Below, one piece after another: positions 43,218 through 52,117 of a stretch of 64,000 bases of DNA (position 1 is its first letter; every line of letters begins with the position of its first letter). This DNA comes from Ferrimonas senticii DSM 18821 (GTDB lineage: Bacteria > Pseudomonadota > Gammaproteobacteria > Enterobacterales > Shewanellaceae), in assembly GCF_000422665.1 (NCBI RefSeq), contig NZ_AUGM01000001.1, positions 365,352 through 429,351 on the forward strand. Direction: 5' to 3'. Both the position numbers and the translations under genes were made by a program. The notes under the pieces were generated by a model that was not told where the DNA came from, made no database searches, and saw nothing but the letters and a program-made list of their open reading frames with translations.

Positions 43218-43255
43218 GACCTCTACTTTTCTCGGGTAGAGGTCATTTTTATTTT
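43218..43255 (+). terminator. Terminator downstream of the CRISPR array
   Basis: GACCTCTAC / GTAGAGGTC, 9-nt loop, then ATTTTTATTTT. Its left arm can alternatively pair with AAAAGTAGAGGT at 43179-43190, so two exclusive structures are possible. Confidence 0.7.
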
Positions 43256-43374
43256 CGGGCCAATGATGGGCTACAGGAATTTTGGGCACAAACTGGGCAC
43301 AAATTTACGATCTGGCCAAAACTGGCAAAATGATGGGGTAGGGCAATGATAGAATTAGCTAACGCCAGAAAAGC

Positions 43375-43403
43375 AAAAAGCCCGCTTTGAAAGCGGGCTT
43401 TTT
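43375..43403. terminator. Terminator of the tRNA-Val cluster
   Basis: AAAAAGCCCGCTT / AAGCGGGCTTTTT stem directly after the last (leftmost) tRNA on the minus strand. Confidence 0.85.
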
Positions 43404-43411
43404 GCCGATTA

Positions 43412-43488
43412 TGGTGCGTCCGAGTGAACTCGAATCACCGACCCCCACCATGTCAAGGTGGTGCTCTAACCAACTGAGCTACGGACGC
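43412..43488 (-). tRNA. tRNA-Val (GAC), copy 3 of the cluster
   Basis: 77-nt cloverleaf: acceptor GCGTCCG / CGGACGC, discriminator A, encoded CCA, D-loop AGTTGGTTAG, anticodon loop TTGACAT, T-loop TTCGAGT. Reads leftwards. The anticodon GAC decodes GUC/GUU. Confidence 0.95.
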
Positions 43489-43502
43489 AAAATCTGATTG
43501 TT

Positions 43503-43579
43503 TGGTGCGTCTGAGTGGACTCGAACCACCGACCCCCACCATGTCAAGGTGGTGCTCTAACCAACTGAGCTACAGGCGC
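43503..43579 (-). tRNA. tRNA-Val (GAC), copy 2, with an acceptor mismatch
   Basis: 77 nt with encoded CCA and the same GAC anticodon arm as its neighbour. The acceptor GCGCCTG faces CAGACGC, leaving a C4/A69 mismatch; the other six pairs hold. Fourteen bp separate it from copy 3. Confidence 0.93.
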
Positions 43580-43607
43580 AAGGATTAGTAAAACTAATCA
43601 AGAAAAG

Positions 43608-43684
<77 letters not shown>

Positions 43685-43972
43685 ACTGTTGCTGCTCGTC
43701 GACAGCGGTGGCCATAGTAAAACGCTGAATTGGGTCGTGCAAGGCCAATTTCGCCAACTTAGGTGCAAGTGCTGTTAGTTTCGACAATCTGCCTATCGAA
43801 CCGCGTAATGGCATTGTGGATTAATACTTAGTTGCTGATTTTTAATCCGATATTAATGGCTAAGGAAGGCCGGTGTTAGATTTATCTTAGACATTACGAT
43901 TACGACTTTGGTCTTATGTGAAACGACGTTTTAAAAATATAGGTTCGTTGTTACTTTATTGTTAAGGCAACC
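43685..43972. other. Region between tRNA-Val and the large TonB receptor
   Basis: 288 bp, AT-rich towards the receptor. It must contain the tRNA promoter (left) and the receptor promoter (right). No Fur-type palindrome is seen. Confidence 0.4.
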
Positions 43973-46894
43973 ATGGGCACTATCATGAGACTCAATCCAG
44001 TCTGTATCGCCCTTGCTAAAAGTGGTATCGGCAAGGCCCATCTTTTAATCGCAACCGCAACAGTTGCAGGCTTGTTTTCATCCGCTGCGGTTGCGGATGA
44101 AGCGGTTTCAGAGATCAATGACAACATCGAAGCCATTGAAGTTCGTGGGATCTATTCCAGTTTGCGCGAAGCGGCGATGCTCAAACGAAGCGATGATCGC
44201 ATTGTTGATGCGATTGTCGCCGAGGATATTGGTAAGCTGCCGGACAACAACATTGCTGAGGCTCTGCAGCGGGTTACAGGGGTGTCAATCAATCGCGATT
44301 TTGGCGTAGGCTCTGAGGTTTCCATTCGTGGATTGCCGCAAAACCGGGTGGAGATTAACGGCCGCTCGACCCTTGGTGATGGCCGTAACGGCGTGAATTT
44401 CCAAGACTTCCCATCAAGTTTTCTGTCTGCAGTTGAAGTGATTAAATCACCAACACCAGAGATGATCGAAGGGGCCCTTGGTGGCACTATTAGCTTGAAA
44501 ACCGCCCGGCCATTAACGCTATCAGAACCGCTGTTCGCCGCGTCAATTGATGCTGAGTACGCCGATAAAGCCGATCACTGGGCGCCTATTTTAAATGCCT
44601 CCGCCGGTGATAACTGGGATCTAGGTGATGCCGGTACCTTTGGGGCGTTAGCGATGATCTCTTATCAAGACCGCGAACTTCGTCGAGATGAATCGCTGTT
44701 ACAACTGCAGGTCGGTGCGGTCGATTTGGATGGCGATGGCAACGCCGATCCTGCGCAAAATAGCGCCAGCGGTAACTACATTTACGGCCGTGAGCACACC
44801 TTTAATCCTCGCACCGAGAGTCGTGAGCGAACGGCTTATAACTTATCGCTGCAATGGGAACCACAATCCGGCGATGGCAATATCTATTTGGATTTAAGCA
44901 AAACCGAACGTCAGGGCTGGCAAGAGGCGTTTTCGATTTTGCACGTTAGCGGCACCCCCAGACAAAGCGACGCAACCTTTGAGGACAGCAATGGTCAACT
45001 GCAAAATTTTATCTACGACAGTGTCTTACCCTTGCAAACTGCGGCATCAGAGTTTCGTAATACCGACAGTTACAGTCATGCGCTGGGGGGCGAGTGGACC
45101 TTAACCGACAAATTGTTGATATCAGCAGAATATTCATTTGCCAAGTCTGAAAGCTATCAGCCTAAGTCGGAGTTTCGCTTTCGTGGTATTGAGCAGGCAC
45201 TAGAATTTGCTGATCCAGCGGAAACGAACCAATGGTATGTGCCGGTTTTTTTCTTTAACGGCCAAGACCGGGCGCCGACGGTGGACTTCTTTGAGGATGG
45301 CTATGTCTTTACCAATCAGCAAAATCAAGCCTTTCGTCGCTACGAGGATACCCGAACCTTTACCGATAACGAGGAGGACGCCTACCGCTTTGATCTGCAA
45401 TACGATGAGCCGTTTGGAATTGAGTGGATTGGCAACATTAAAACCGGCGTGCGCTTCACCAATCGCGATTATCAGCGGCAGCAGAAACAATTTCGGTTAA
45501 CTAACATCTACCGCTATTTAGAGGATGGCGACGGCAATCCGGACATCATCTTTATGGAAGACATTGCCAGCCAGTTTCCAGGGGCGATCGTCGATTACGC
45601 CTGGGACGATGCCTTTGATAATTCAGGTCGCAGTGGCATTTATCATCTAAATCGGATCTCGGCTTTCAATGTTTCGTTGCTGCGGGATCAACAAGCGACC
45701 TTCGATATCGTCAAGCAGTTGCTGGCAGGCAGCAATTATGAAGTTGCAGGTGATCTTGCGGATAACTTGGCTTATCAACAGGGGGCATATTCCACCATCA
45801 GTGAAGACACTAAGGCGTTTTACTTTCAAACTCACTTGGATTTTGATTCGGTGCGCGCGGTACTTGGCGCTCGTTGGGTTGAGACCGAAATCACCGCCGG
45901 CGCCTACCAAGAGGGAGTAATTGTCACCGATACGCAAAAATATGACGATTGGTTGCCAAGCTTGAATGTGACATGGGAGGTGGTTGATAACACCTTGCTG
46001 CGATTTGCCGCCGGTAAGGTGATGCGCCGCGCCGATTTTGACGAGCTAAGCCCGGCCTATAACTTTCAAGACGCCTACACCACAGCAACCCGTGGCAATC
46101 CAGGCCTAGAGCCGTATCGTGCCACTCAATATGATGTTTCGGTAGAACACTATTTTGGTAAAGGCAACGTTCTGACCGCTGCACTGTTCTACAAAGATGT
46201 CGAATCATTCCTACGTAGCGATTCCTATTGTGCCGATCTGCCTGACATCGTACGCAACCAAACTAACCGTGATGATTTTGAGAAGATCTGTATTCGACCA
46301 ACCGAGCGCGGCGACTCTGACAACTGGACCTATGCCACTGATCCCGACTCCCAGATTGATTTTATGGGGATTGAAACCACCACCCGCACCAATGGCGAAA
46401 GCGGTAAAGTGCAGGGGCTTGAACTTGGCTACCAGCAACAGTTTGATTTTCTGCCTGGCGCTTTTAGTGGTTTAGGGTTAAGCGCAAACTACACCTACGC
46501 TGACAGTGAAGATCCAGATGGTGTGCCGTTAGAGGATATCTCCAAGAACACTTATAACTTGCAAGGTTATTGGGAATATGGCGCCGTATCGCTGCGATTG
46601 GCCTATACCTTCCGCGACCGCTTCTTGGATGATTATGACACTAAACGTGTGCGCCCATTGGGACAGAGCATTGGTGCTGATGCTGATGATCCGACCGCCG
46701 GTAACGCTTACCGCGAAGATCTGCAGCAGCTTGATTTCTCCTCGAGTTTTGATGTCAATGAGCATCTGACTTTGGTAGCTAACGTCAGCAACATCACCGG
46801 TGAAGCCACAATCAACAGCGGCGTAACCGGTACTGGTTATCAGATTTTAGAATCGGACCGTCGATATACGCTTGGCCTAAGGGTTAAGTTTTAG
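43973..46894 (+). CDS. TonB-dependent receptor, Caulobacter type
   Basis: A 973-residue outer-membrane receptor. Signal region HLLIATATVAGLFSSAAVAD after a long polar start; TonB-box-like IEAIEVRGIY; then plug sequence RIVDAIVAEDIGKLPDNNIA, EALQRVTGVSINRDFGVGSE and VSIRGLPQNRVEINGR, characteristic of the subfamily first seen in Caulobacter; a long barrel closing with YTLGLRVKF. Members often import sugars or other organic compounds, and no Fur box is visible, so iron is less likely as substrate. No transporter genes sit beside it. ATG 43973 follows AAGG; MRLNPV at 43985 is an alternative start. A terminator follows at 46912. Confidence 0.9.
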   Translation: MGTIMRLNPVCIALAKSGIGKAHLLIATATVAGLFSSAAVADEAVSEINDNIEAIEVRGIYSSLREAAMLKRSDDRIVDAIVAEDIGKLPDNNIAEALQRVTGVSINRDFGVGSEVSIRGLPQNRVEINGRSTLGDGRNGVNFQDFPSSFLSAVEVIKSPTPEMIEGALGGTISLKTARPLTLSEPLFAASIDAEYADKADHWAPILNASAGDNWDLGDAGTFGALAMISYQDRELRRDESLLQLQVGAVDLDGDGNADPAQNSASGNYIYGREHTFNPRTESRERTAYNLSLQWEPQSGDGNIYLDLSKTERQGWQEAFSILHVSGTPRQSDATFEDSNGQLQNFIYDSVLPLQTAASEFRNTDSYSHALGGEWTLTDKLLISAEYSFAKSESYQPKSEFRFRGIEQALEFADPAETNQWYVPVFFFNGQDRAPTVDFFEDGYVFTNQQNQAFRRYEDTRTFTDNEEDAYRFDLQYDEPFGIEWIGNIKTGVRFTNRDYQRQQKQFRLTNIYRYLEDGDGNPDIIFMEDIASQFPGAIVDYAWDDAFDNSGRSGIYHLNRISAFNVSLLRDQQATFDIVKQLLAGSNYEVAGDLADNLAYQQGAYSTISEDTKAFYFQTHLDFDSVRAVLGARWVETEITAGAYQEGVIVTDTQKYDDWLPSLNVTWEVVDNTLLRFAAGKVMRRADFDELSPAYNFQDAYTTATRGNPGLEPYRATQYDVSVEHYFGKGNVLTAALFYKDVESFLRSDSYCADLPDIVRNQTNRDDFEKICIRPTERGDSDNWTYATDPDSQIDFMGIETTTRTNGESGKVQGLELGYQQQFDFLPGAFSGLGLSANYTYADSEDPDGVPLEDISKNTYNLQGYWEYGAVSLRLAYTFRDRFLDDYDTKRVRPLGQSIGADADDPTAGNAYREDLQQLDFSSSFDVNEHLTLVANVSNITGEATINSGVTGTGYQILESDRRYTLGLRVKF

Positions 46895-46911
46895 CTGTTG
46901 CTATTGCCAAC

Positions 46912-46939
46912 AAAAAACTCGGCGCTTGCCGAGTTTTTT
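46912..46939. terminator. Bidirectional terminator between convergent genes
   Basis: AAAAAACTCGGC / GCCGAGTTTTTT stem with GCTT loop; serves the TonB receptor and the convergent DUF3080 gene. Confidence 0.88.
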
Positions 46940-46946
46940 GTGTGAT

Positions 46947-47969
46947 TCACCGAATCGCAAAGTTCTTGCCGTTGGGGCCGACGTCGCAGTTACTAAGAAG
47001 TCGTTGCCACTGTTGTTGATGATCGCCAATCGCTTGATAGAACTGTTGCCGCAGGCTGCCCTTGGCGTCACTGAGATAAAAGTTAAAGTAGTGCTGGGCT
47101 GGCCACGGCGACAGCAGCTGCTGCAACTGCGGTGTCAGTTGCCGATCCAGTCTTTGGATTTGAGCCAGCCGTGGTTGCAGTCGCGTGGCGTAAATTCGAT
47201 GCAAGATGTTATTCATTATCTTAAACTCGTCGCTACCGCACAGGTTGCTGCCGACGCTCTCTAGTATGGAGATCGCTTGGTTGAGGCCGTCTGTGGCGAT
47301 CACCATGGCACGGTGCAGTTGTCGTGGTTGACGATGATGATGCAGAATCTTAAGCGCTTGCTCTAGGTGGGCCGAACTGTTGACAATCGGTTGCTGTGGA
47401 TCGCTAAGTTGTTGTTTTAACTTAGCTAGTGTTGTCAGTGCTTGTTCAACTTGCGAATTGCTTTGGTAGTCGGCAGCGGCACTGGCATCGAGGTTGTGCC
47501 AAATTTCGTCGGAAATTAGCATCAGTCGCGCTGAATAACTTGGTAACCGAGCCTGCTTTTCGGTCAACACAGTGCTTTTCAATTCGATGGCAGCGGCATC
47601 GAGTTTTGCATCGTCACAGTGCAGCAACTGCTGCGCCAATTGGTGGTGATAGATAAGTTGCTGCGATGGTGGGGCAGTTTTACCGAGTTGATTGTTGTGT
47701 TCGCCAATCAAGTTCATCACCCCACAGGGCTTTAGCGAGAAACTCTCGAATAAGCCATAGCGATTCTCCGCAAGCGGTTGGAATTGGTGTCTGTGGGGTT
47801 TGTCTGGAAGCACTAAGGCGGCGGGTTGGCGCTCGGTGTCGAGCACCCGCTCAAGACGACTAACATAGTCATCGAATCCCAAATCATCACGCTGGCAACC
47901 GCCAAGCGCAACGATAAGGAAGATAGCCGCTAACGACTTATGCGGCGTTTGCCAAGTGTTGTTGCTCAT
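46947..47969 (-). CDS. DUF3080 family lipoprotein
   Basis: A 340-residue protein with a lipoprotein signal (SLAAIFLIVALGGC, lipobox LGGC), so it is anchored in a membrane. The body has the DUF3080 pattern: FDDYVSRLERVLD, FESFSLKPCGVMNLIGEHNN, QLIYHHQLAQQLLHC. The function is unknown. The start is taken at ATG 47969 (MSNNTWQTPH), which overlaps the end of norM by 32 bp; the frame is open to 47999. Probably expressed together with norM. Confidence 0.85.
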   Translation of the reverse strand: MSNNTWQTPHKSLAAIFLIVALGGCQRDDLGFDDYVSRLERVLDTERQPAALVLPDKPHRHQFQPLAENRYGLFESFSLKPCGVMNLIGEHNNQLGKTAPPSQQLIYHHQLAQQLLHCDDAKLDAAAIELKSTVLTEKQARLPSYSARLMLISDEIWHNLDASAAADYQSNSQVEQALTTLAKLKQQLSDPQQPIVNSSAHLEQALKILHHHRQPRQLHRAMVIATDGLNQAISILESVGSNLCGSDEFKIMNNILHRIYATRLQPRLAQIQRLDRQLTPQLQQLLSPWPAQHYFNFYLSDAKGSLRQQFYQAIGDHQQQWQRLLSNCDVGPNGKNFAIR

Positions 47970-49305
47970 ATCGACGCTGTACCAACTTAAGTCGGGCAAT
48001 CAGCATGATGGCAGCGGAAGTCAAGCCGGCAATAAAGCCGATCCAGAACCCTTTGGCACCCATCGCTGGTACTACCCAATCGGTAAGACCGAATACGTAA
48101 CCGACGGTCATGCCGATCAGCCAGTAGGCGATGAACGAGATCCACAGTAGTGGGATGGTGTCTTTGTAACCCCGCAGACAGGCAGCGGAAACGACCTGAA
48201 TTGAGTCAGAGATCTGGTAGATAGCGCACACCAACATTAGTTCTACCGCCAAGGTTAGTACCAGAACGTCATTGCTGTAGAGTCCGGCAATCCAGTTTGC
48301 GCCCAGCACCGTAATCGCGGCGGTGACAGCTGCGACCGCGATGCCTAAAATCATGCCGATTTTGGCAACCATCGCCGCGATATCTGGCTTGCCCTGGCCT
48401 AGGTAGTAACCGATACGGATAGTCACCGCGATGCCGATGGACAGCGGAATAATAAAGATTAGGCTAGAAAAGTTGGCTGCTACTTGGTGACCAGCCACTT
48501 CAATAGAACCCAGTGGGGCGATCATTACCGCCACAAAGGCAAATAGGGTTACCTCAAAGAATACCGCTAAAGCCACCGGTAAACCGAGCTTGCACAGCAT
48601 TTTTTGCTGCGCCCATTCCACTTTGCCAAATTCACTAAACAACTTGAAATGGCCAAAGCGTTTGCCGAAAGTGACGTACGCTGCCATTGCCAATGCCATT
48701 ACCCAAAACACGATAGCGGTTGCCACGCCACATCCGGCCCCGCCCATCGCAGGCATGCCAAAGTGGCCATTGATAAAAATGTAGTTAACCGGAATGTTGA
48801 TAAGTAGACCTAAGAAGCCGATCACCATCGATGGTTTGGTACAGGACAACCCTTCGGTAAAACTGCGGATCACCACAAACAGCAAAAATGCCGGCGCTCC
48901 CCACAGAATGGCATCAATGTAGCCTACCGCCAGTTGCTGCAGTTGCGGTTCCAGATCCATCTTGTTCAATACCACGGTGGCGTTGTCCAAAATCAGCATT
49001 GCCAGCACCGAACAAAACGCGGTGAGGTAGAGCATTTGATGGATCAGCGGGCGGATCTTGTCTTCTTGCTTAGCGCCTTGGAATTGGGCAATCACTGCCG
49101 GCGTCGCCATTAAGATCCCAGCAAACAGCAAAATGGTTGGCAGCCATAGGCTGGCACCAACGGCCACCGCCGCCATATCGGAAGGGCTAACTTGACCCGC
49201 CATAACGGTATCGATGAATCCCATCATGGTTTGCGCGATCTGTGCCGCTAATACGGGCAACGCCAGTTGCACCAGTTTTTTGACTTGGTAGCCTTTGTTA
49301 AGCAT
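47938..49305 (-). CDS. norM: MATE family multidrug efflux pump NorM
   Basis: A 455-residue Na+ or H+-driven exporter with twelve helices. The N-terminal half begins LVQLALPVLAAQIAQTMMGF and IDTVMAGQVSPSDMAAVAVG, the usual first-helix MATE signature; the symmetrical second half has VAGHQVAANFSSLIFIIPLS, and helix 7 has the conserved PVALAVFFEVTLFAF. Acidic residues in the helices (e.g. the Asp in FIDTVMAG) fit the cation site. It is divergent from ribE with only 47 bp between starts, an arrangement common in Vibrio and Shewanella relatives. Confidence 0.92.
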   Translation of the reverse strand: MLNKGYQVKKLVQLALPVLAAQIAQTMMGFIDTVMAGQVSPSDMAAVAVGASLWLPTILLFAGILMATPAVIAQFQGAKQEDKIRPLIHQMLYLTAFCSVLAMLILDNATVVLNKMDLEPQLQQLAVGYIDAILWGAPAFLLFVVIRSFTEGLSCTKPSMVIGFLGLLINIPVNYIFINGHFGMPAMGGAGCGVATAIVFWVMALAMAAYVTFGKRFGHFKLFSEFGKVEWAQQKMLCKLGLPVALAVFFEVTLFAFVAVMIAPLGSIEVAGHQVAANFSSLIFIIPLSIGIAVTIRIGYYLGQGKPDIAAMVAKIGMILGIAVAAVTAAITVLGANWIAGLYSNDVLVLTLAVELMLVCAIYQISDSIQVVSAACLRGYKDTIPLLWISFIAYWLIGMTVGYVFGLTDWVVPAMGAKGFWIGFIAGLTSAAIMLIARLKLVQRRYEQQHLANAA

Positions 49306-49352
49306 GTTCTACGGCCAATGTTGCTATCAAAAAGATAAAGTAAGAGAGAAGT

Positions 49353-49970
49353 ATGTTTACCGGTATCGTTCAAGCTGCGGTTGCAGTGGCAGAAATCATC
49401 GACCAGCCGCAGTTGCGCACTCTGGTGGTGCCATTACCTGAAGCGTTGCGTCAAGATCTGCAGATCGGCGCCAGTGTTGCCAATAATGGCGTCTGCTTGA
49501 CGGTGACAAAACTGGCGGATGATAAGGTCTTTTTCGACGTGATGGAAGAAACCTTGAACAAAACCAACCTGGCTCAGTTGCAACCGGGTGACCTAGTAAA
49601 TATTGAGCGGTCATTGGTGTTTGGCAAAGAGATCGGTGGCCACATTGTGTCAGGCCATGTTCACACCGTTGCCACCCTAAGCGAAATCGATAAAACCGCC
49701 ACCAATTGCCGGCTCCGCCTGCAACTGCCAAGTCAGTGGATGAAGTACATCTTGCACAAAGGCTTTGTTGGTGTCGATGGCTGCAGCCTGACCGTTGGTG
49801 ACGTTTACGATGACGGTTTCGATCTGCATCTGATCCCAGAAACCCTGCGGCTCACCAACCTATCGGAGCGGGTTATCGGCGATAAGCTAAATATCGAAAT
49901 TGACAGCCAAACCCAAACCATTGTCGATACGGTTGAACGCGTGTTGGCGGCGCGATCGAATCTGGTTTAG
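49353..49970 (+). CDS. ribE: Riboflavin synthase alpha chain
   Basis: Makes riboflavin from two 6,7-dimethyl-8-ribityllumazine molecules. The 205-residue protein has two lumazine-binding repeats: MFTGIVQAAV with NNGVCLTVTKL in the first, and HKGFVGVDGCSLTVGDV in the second, plus GGHIVSGHVHTVA at the join. MFTGI is the invariant active-site N-terminus, which fixes the start at 49353 with a GAGAG site upstream. It stands apart from other rib genes. Confidence 0.95.
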   Translation: MFTGIVQAAVAVAEIIDQPQLRTLVVPLPEALRQDLQIGASVANNGVCLTVTKLADDKVFFDVMEETLNKTNLAQLQPGDLVNIERSLVFGKEIGGHIVSGHVHTVATLSEIDKTATNCRLRLQLPSQWMKYILHKGFVGVDGCSLTVGDVYDDGFDLHLIPETLRLTNLSERVIGDKLNIEIDSQTQTIVDTVERVLAARSNLV

Positions 49971-49971
49971 T

Positions 49972-50178
49972 TCAGTAGATCTGATCACTGTCGGCATCGA
50001 CAAACAATCGCAGCGTTTGATGCTGCTCGTCGATGTCGACGCGAAGATGAATTGGCCGACAACAGACCTGACAATCATCGATAAACTGAAGTTCGCCGCC
50101 ACTGACATCAAACGCCGTGCGGGTGGTTTCGCCGCAATGGGGGCATGCTATATCGTGCACCTGATTACCTGGATTCAT
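49972..50178 (-). CDS. CPXCG-motif Cys-rich protein
   Basis: A 68-residue protein with CPHCGE near the start and CQVCCRP later, two Cys pairs forming a small zinc ribbon. The sequence fits the Cys-rich CPXCG family of unknown function found in marine gammaproteobacteria. ATG 50178 is preferred to the GTG just before it; GGTAAG lies upstream. Its end abuts ribE (convergent, 1 bp gap). Confidence 0.85.
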   Translation of the reverse strand: MNPGNQVHDIACPHCGETTRTAFDVSGGELQFIDDCQVCCRPIHLRVDIDEQHQTLRLFVDADSDQIY

Positions 50179-50198
50179 CACTTACCTCATCATCCGCA

Positions 50199-50954
50199 TT
50201 ACGCCCCGGTTAATGCCCCAAGGGAACGGCCGCCATCCACGGCGATAATTTGACCGCTAATGTAGGGCGCATCGACAGCTAAAAACAGTACCGTTTTGGC
50301 AATGTCGTCGAGTTCACCCAAACGCCCCAAGGGTACCTCTGCCAACAATGCTTGTTGCTTTTCGGCCGAGATAGCCTGCTCTGGCCACAATATTGCCCCG
50401 GGTGATACACCATTGACCCGTACCTTGGGTGCCAATTCCAGTGCCAGTGATTTGGTCATCATCGCCAGTGCCGCTTTGGCCATACAGTATAGAGTGTGGT
50501 TCTTTAGCGGGCTGTCTCCGTGAACATCAATCAAATTAATGATGCTGCCGTGATGCTGGGTAAGGGTCGGCGCTAGCGCCTGCGCCAGCAGCAGTGGCGC
50601 GCGCATGTTGGAGCCAACCAATTGCTGCCAGTGTTGGTCATCGATCTGACCAATAGGGGTAGGGTAGAACGATGAGGCGTTGTTGACTAAACAATCGACT
50701 CGGCCCCAGCAGGCCAGTGCATGACGAGCTAAATCGAGCGGGCCTTCACTGCTGCTTAAGTCCATTTGCAGTACTTGGGCGCTGTCGGCGCGGGTAAGGT
50801 TAAGGCTGGCGGCTAGGCGCTCGGCTTCATCTTTGGAGTGACGACAGTGAATCAGCACCCGATAACCTTGTTGGTGAAACTGGCGGATGATCGCCGCGCC
50901 AATCCGTTTGGCGCTGCCGGTGACCAGCGCCACCTTGTCGTTATTGATTGTCAT
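50199..50954 (-). CDS. folM: Pteridine reductase / dihydromonapterin reductase (SDR family, FolM-type)
   Basis: A 251-residue short-chain dehydrogenase. NADPH-binding motif TGSAKRIGAAI (the TGxxxRIG form typical of pteridine reductases), then NNASSFYP, catalytic YCMAK, and VNGVSPGAILWPE. It reduces pterins (dihydromonapterin or dihydrofolate type). FolM versus the related protozoan-like PTR1 clade cannot be fixed here; the symbol is therefore tentative. It is 20 bp upstream of the CPXCG gene and 10 bp after the kinase gene, so likely in one leftward operon. Confidence 0.8.
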   Translation of the reverse strand: MTINNDKVALVTGSAKRIGAAIIRQFHQQGYRVLIHCRHSKDEAERLAASLNLTRADSAQVLQMDLSSSEGPLDLARHALACWGRVDCLVNNASSFYPTPIGQIDDQHWQQLVGSNMRAPLLLAQALAPTLTQHHGSIINLIDVHGDSPLKNHTLYCMAKAALAMMTKSLALELAPKVRVNGVSPGAILWPEQAISAEKQQALLAEVPLGRLGELDDIAKTVLFLAVDAPYISGQIIAVDGGRSLGALTGA

Positions 50955-50964
50955 TAATTAAGCC

Positions 50965-51840
50965 CTAGTGTACCGATTGCTCGCAAAACAGCGCTTGCAG
51001 CTGGCTTTGGCACTGTTGTAAATAGCTGCCACCGAACAGGTTGAGGTGGTTGAGCAGGTGATACAGTTGATAAATCGGCTTGCGCTGTTGGTAGCCTTTA
51101 TCCAATGGCCATTCGGCGTCGTAACCGTGATAGAAATCACTCGGCAGCGGCGAGAACAGTTCAGTCATAGCCAGATCGGTTTCGCGGTCGCCGTAATAGC
51201 AAGCGGGATCGAACAAACAACCGACGCCATCAACAAACGCCATATTGCCCCGCCATAGATCGCCGTGCAGCAAGCTGGCATCGGGTTTATGTCCTTGCAG
51301 AGCGGCAGCGCATGCTTCGACCCAGCGATCGCAGTTACCTAAGTTATGGCCCTTGTCTTGTGCCAATTTGATTTGCCAGCCGATACGTTGCTCGGCAAAG
51401 AACTGCGCCCAGTTACTCTGCCAGCGGTTGGGCTGTGGGGTCATGCCGATAAAGTTATCTTCATCGAAGCCATATTGAGATTGGCAATGATCCCGATGCA
51501 GGCGTGCCAATTCTTGACCGAACTGGTACCAATCGCTGCTGTTACCTGGGCCGAAGTTTAAGTGCTGTAACACCAAAAAGGCGTTAGTAGCGGTTTGGCC
51601 GGAGGTGATCACTTCAGGGATGACTAAACCGCGGTGTTTACTGAGTCGGGTAAGCGCCAACGCTTCCATCCGAAATGGTTCAGCCGCGTCTTTGCTGTTG
51701 TACTTTAAAAACAGATCGCAATGACCGTCACTGACCAGATAGGCTTGATGAATGTCGCCACCGGTGATGCTGTGCCTATTGCTGATACTAAAGTCTCGGC
51801 CAAGGGCGTCGGAGATCTGCATTCCAATTGCATTCCACAT
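50965..51840 (-). CDS. Fructosamine kinase family protein (YniA-like)
   Basis: A 291-residue aminoglycoside-phosphotransferase-fold kinase. ITGGDIHQAYLV and LFLKYNS in the N-lobe; the catalytic loop LLHGDLWRGNM and metal-binding LFDPACYYGDRETDLAM in the C-lobe are nearly identical to ketosamine-3-kinases. It should phosphorylate sugar adducts on proteins so that they fall off (deglycation). ATG 51840 follows GGAGG. First gene of the leftward set with the pteridine reductase. Confidence 0.9.
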   Translation of the reverse strand: MWNAIGMQISDALGRDFSISNRHSITGGDIHQAYLVSDGHCDLFLKYNSKDAAEPFRMEALALTRLSKHRGLVIPEVITSGQTATNAFLVLQHLNFGPGNSSDWYQFGQELARLHRDHCQSQYGFDEDNFIGMTPQPNRWQSNWAQFFAEQRIGWQIKLAQDKGHNLGNCDRWVEACAAALQGHKPDASLLHGDLWRGNMAFVDGVGCLFDPACYYGDRETDLAMTELFSPLPSDFYHGYDAEWPLDKGYQQRKPIYQLYHLLNHLNLFGGSYLQQCQSQLQALFCEQSVH

Positions 51841-52074
51841 TGTTTTACCTCCTCAGAAACAACTCTGATCTTGGTTTTAGCATAGGTTGTGCAAAAACAA
51901 ACCGATTTGATTTGCCATTTGCTTGATTAATGACCTTGTTTTTACAAAAAGTTGCTGCAAGTGGATCTCAGTCTTGTTGCCGCAGGGATGAGGACTTAGA
52001 CTAGGCCTTCATGCGCGTTTTGGGCTTTGGTAAGGCCGCAGCGTTCATGAGTTACTAATCTACTACTTTGAATT

Positions 52075-52096
52075 CCCATGTGGCCCTTGGTATGGG
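52075..52096 (+). other. Hairpin in the thrS leader
   Basis: CCCAT (52075-52079) and ATGGG (52092-52096) can pair about 20 bp before the thrS ATG. In E. coli thrS is self-repressed through leader structures that mimic tRNA-Thr; whether this is one is inference. The rest of the 277-bp gap (51841-52117) shows nothing else that I can support. Confidence 0.35.
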
Positions 52097-52117
52097 TCAC
52101 CACTGCTGGAGTAAATC

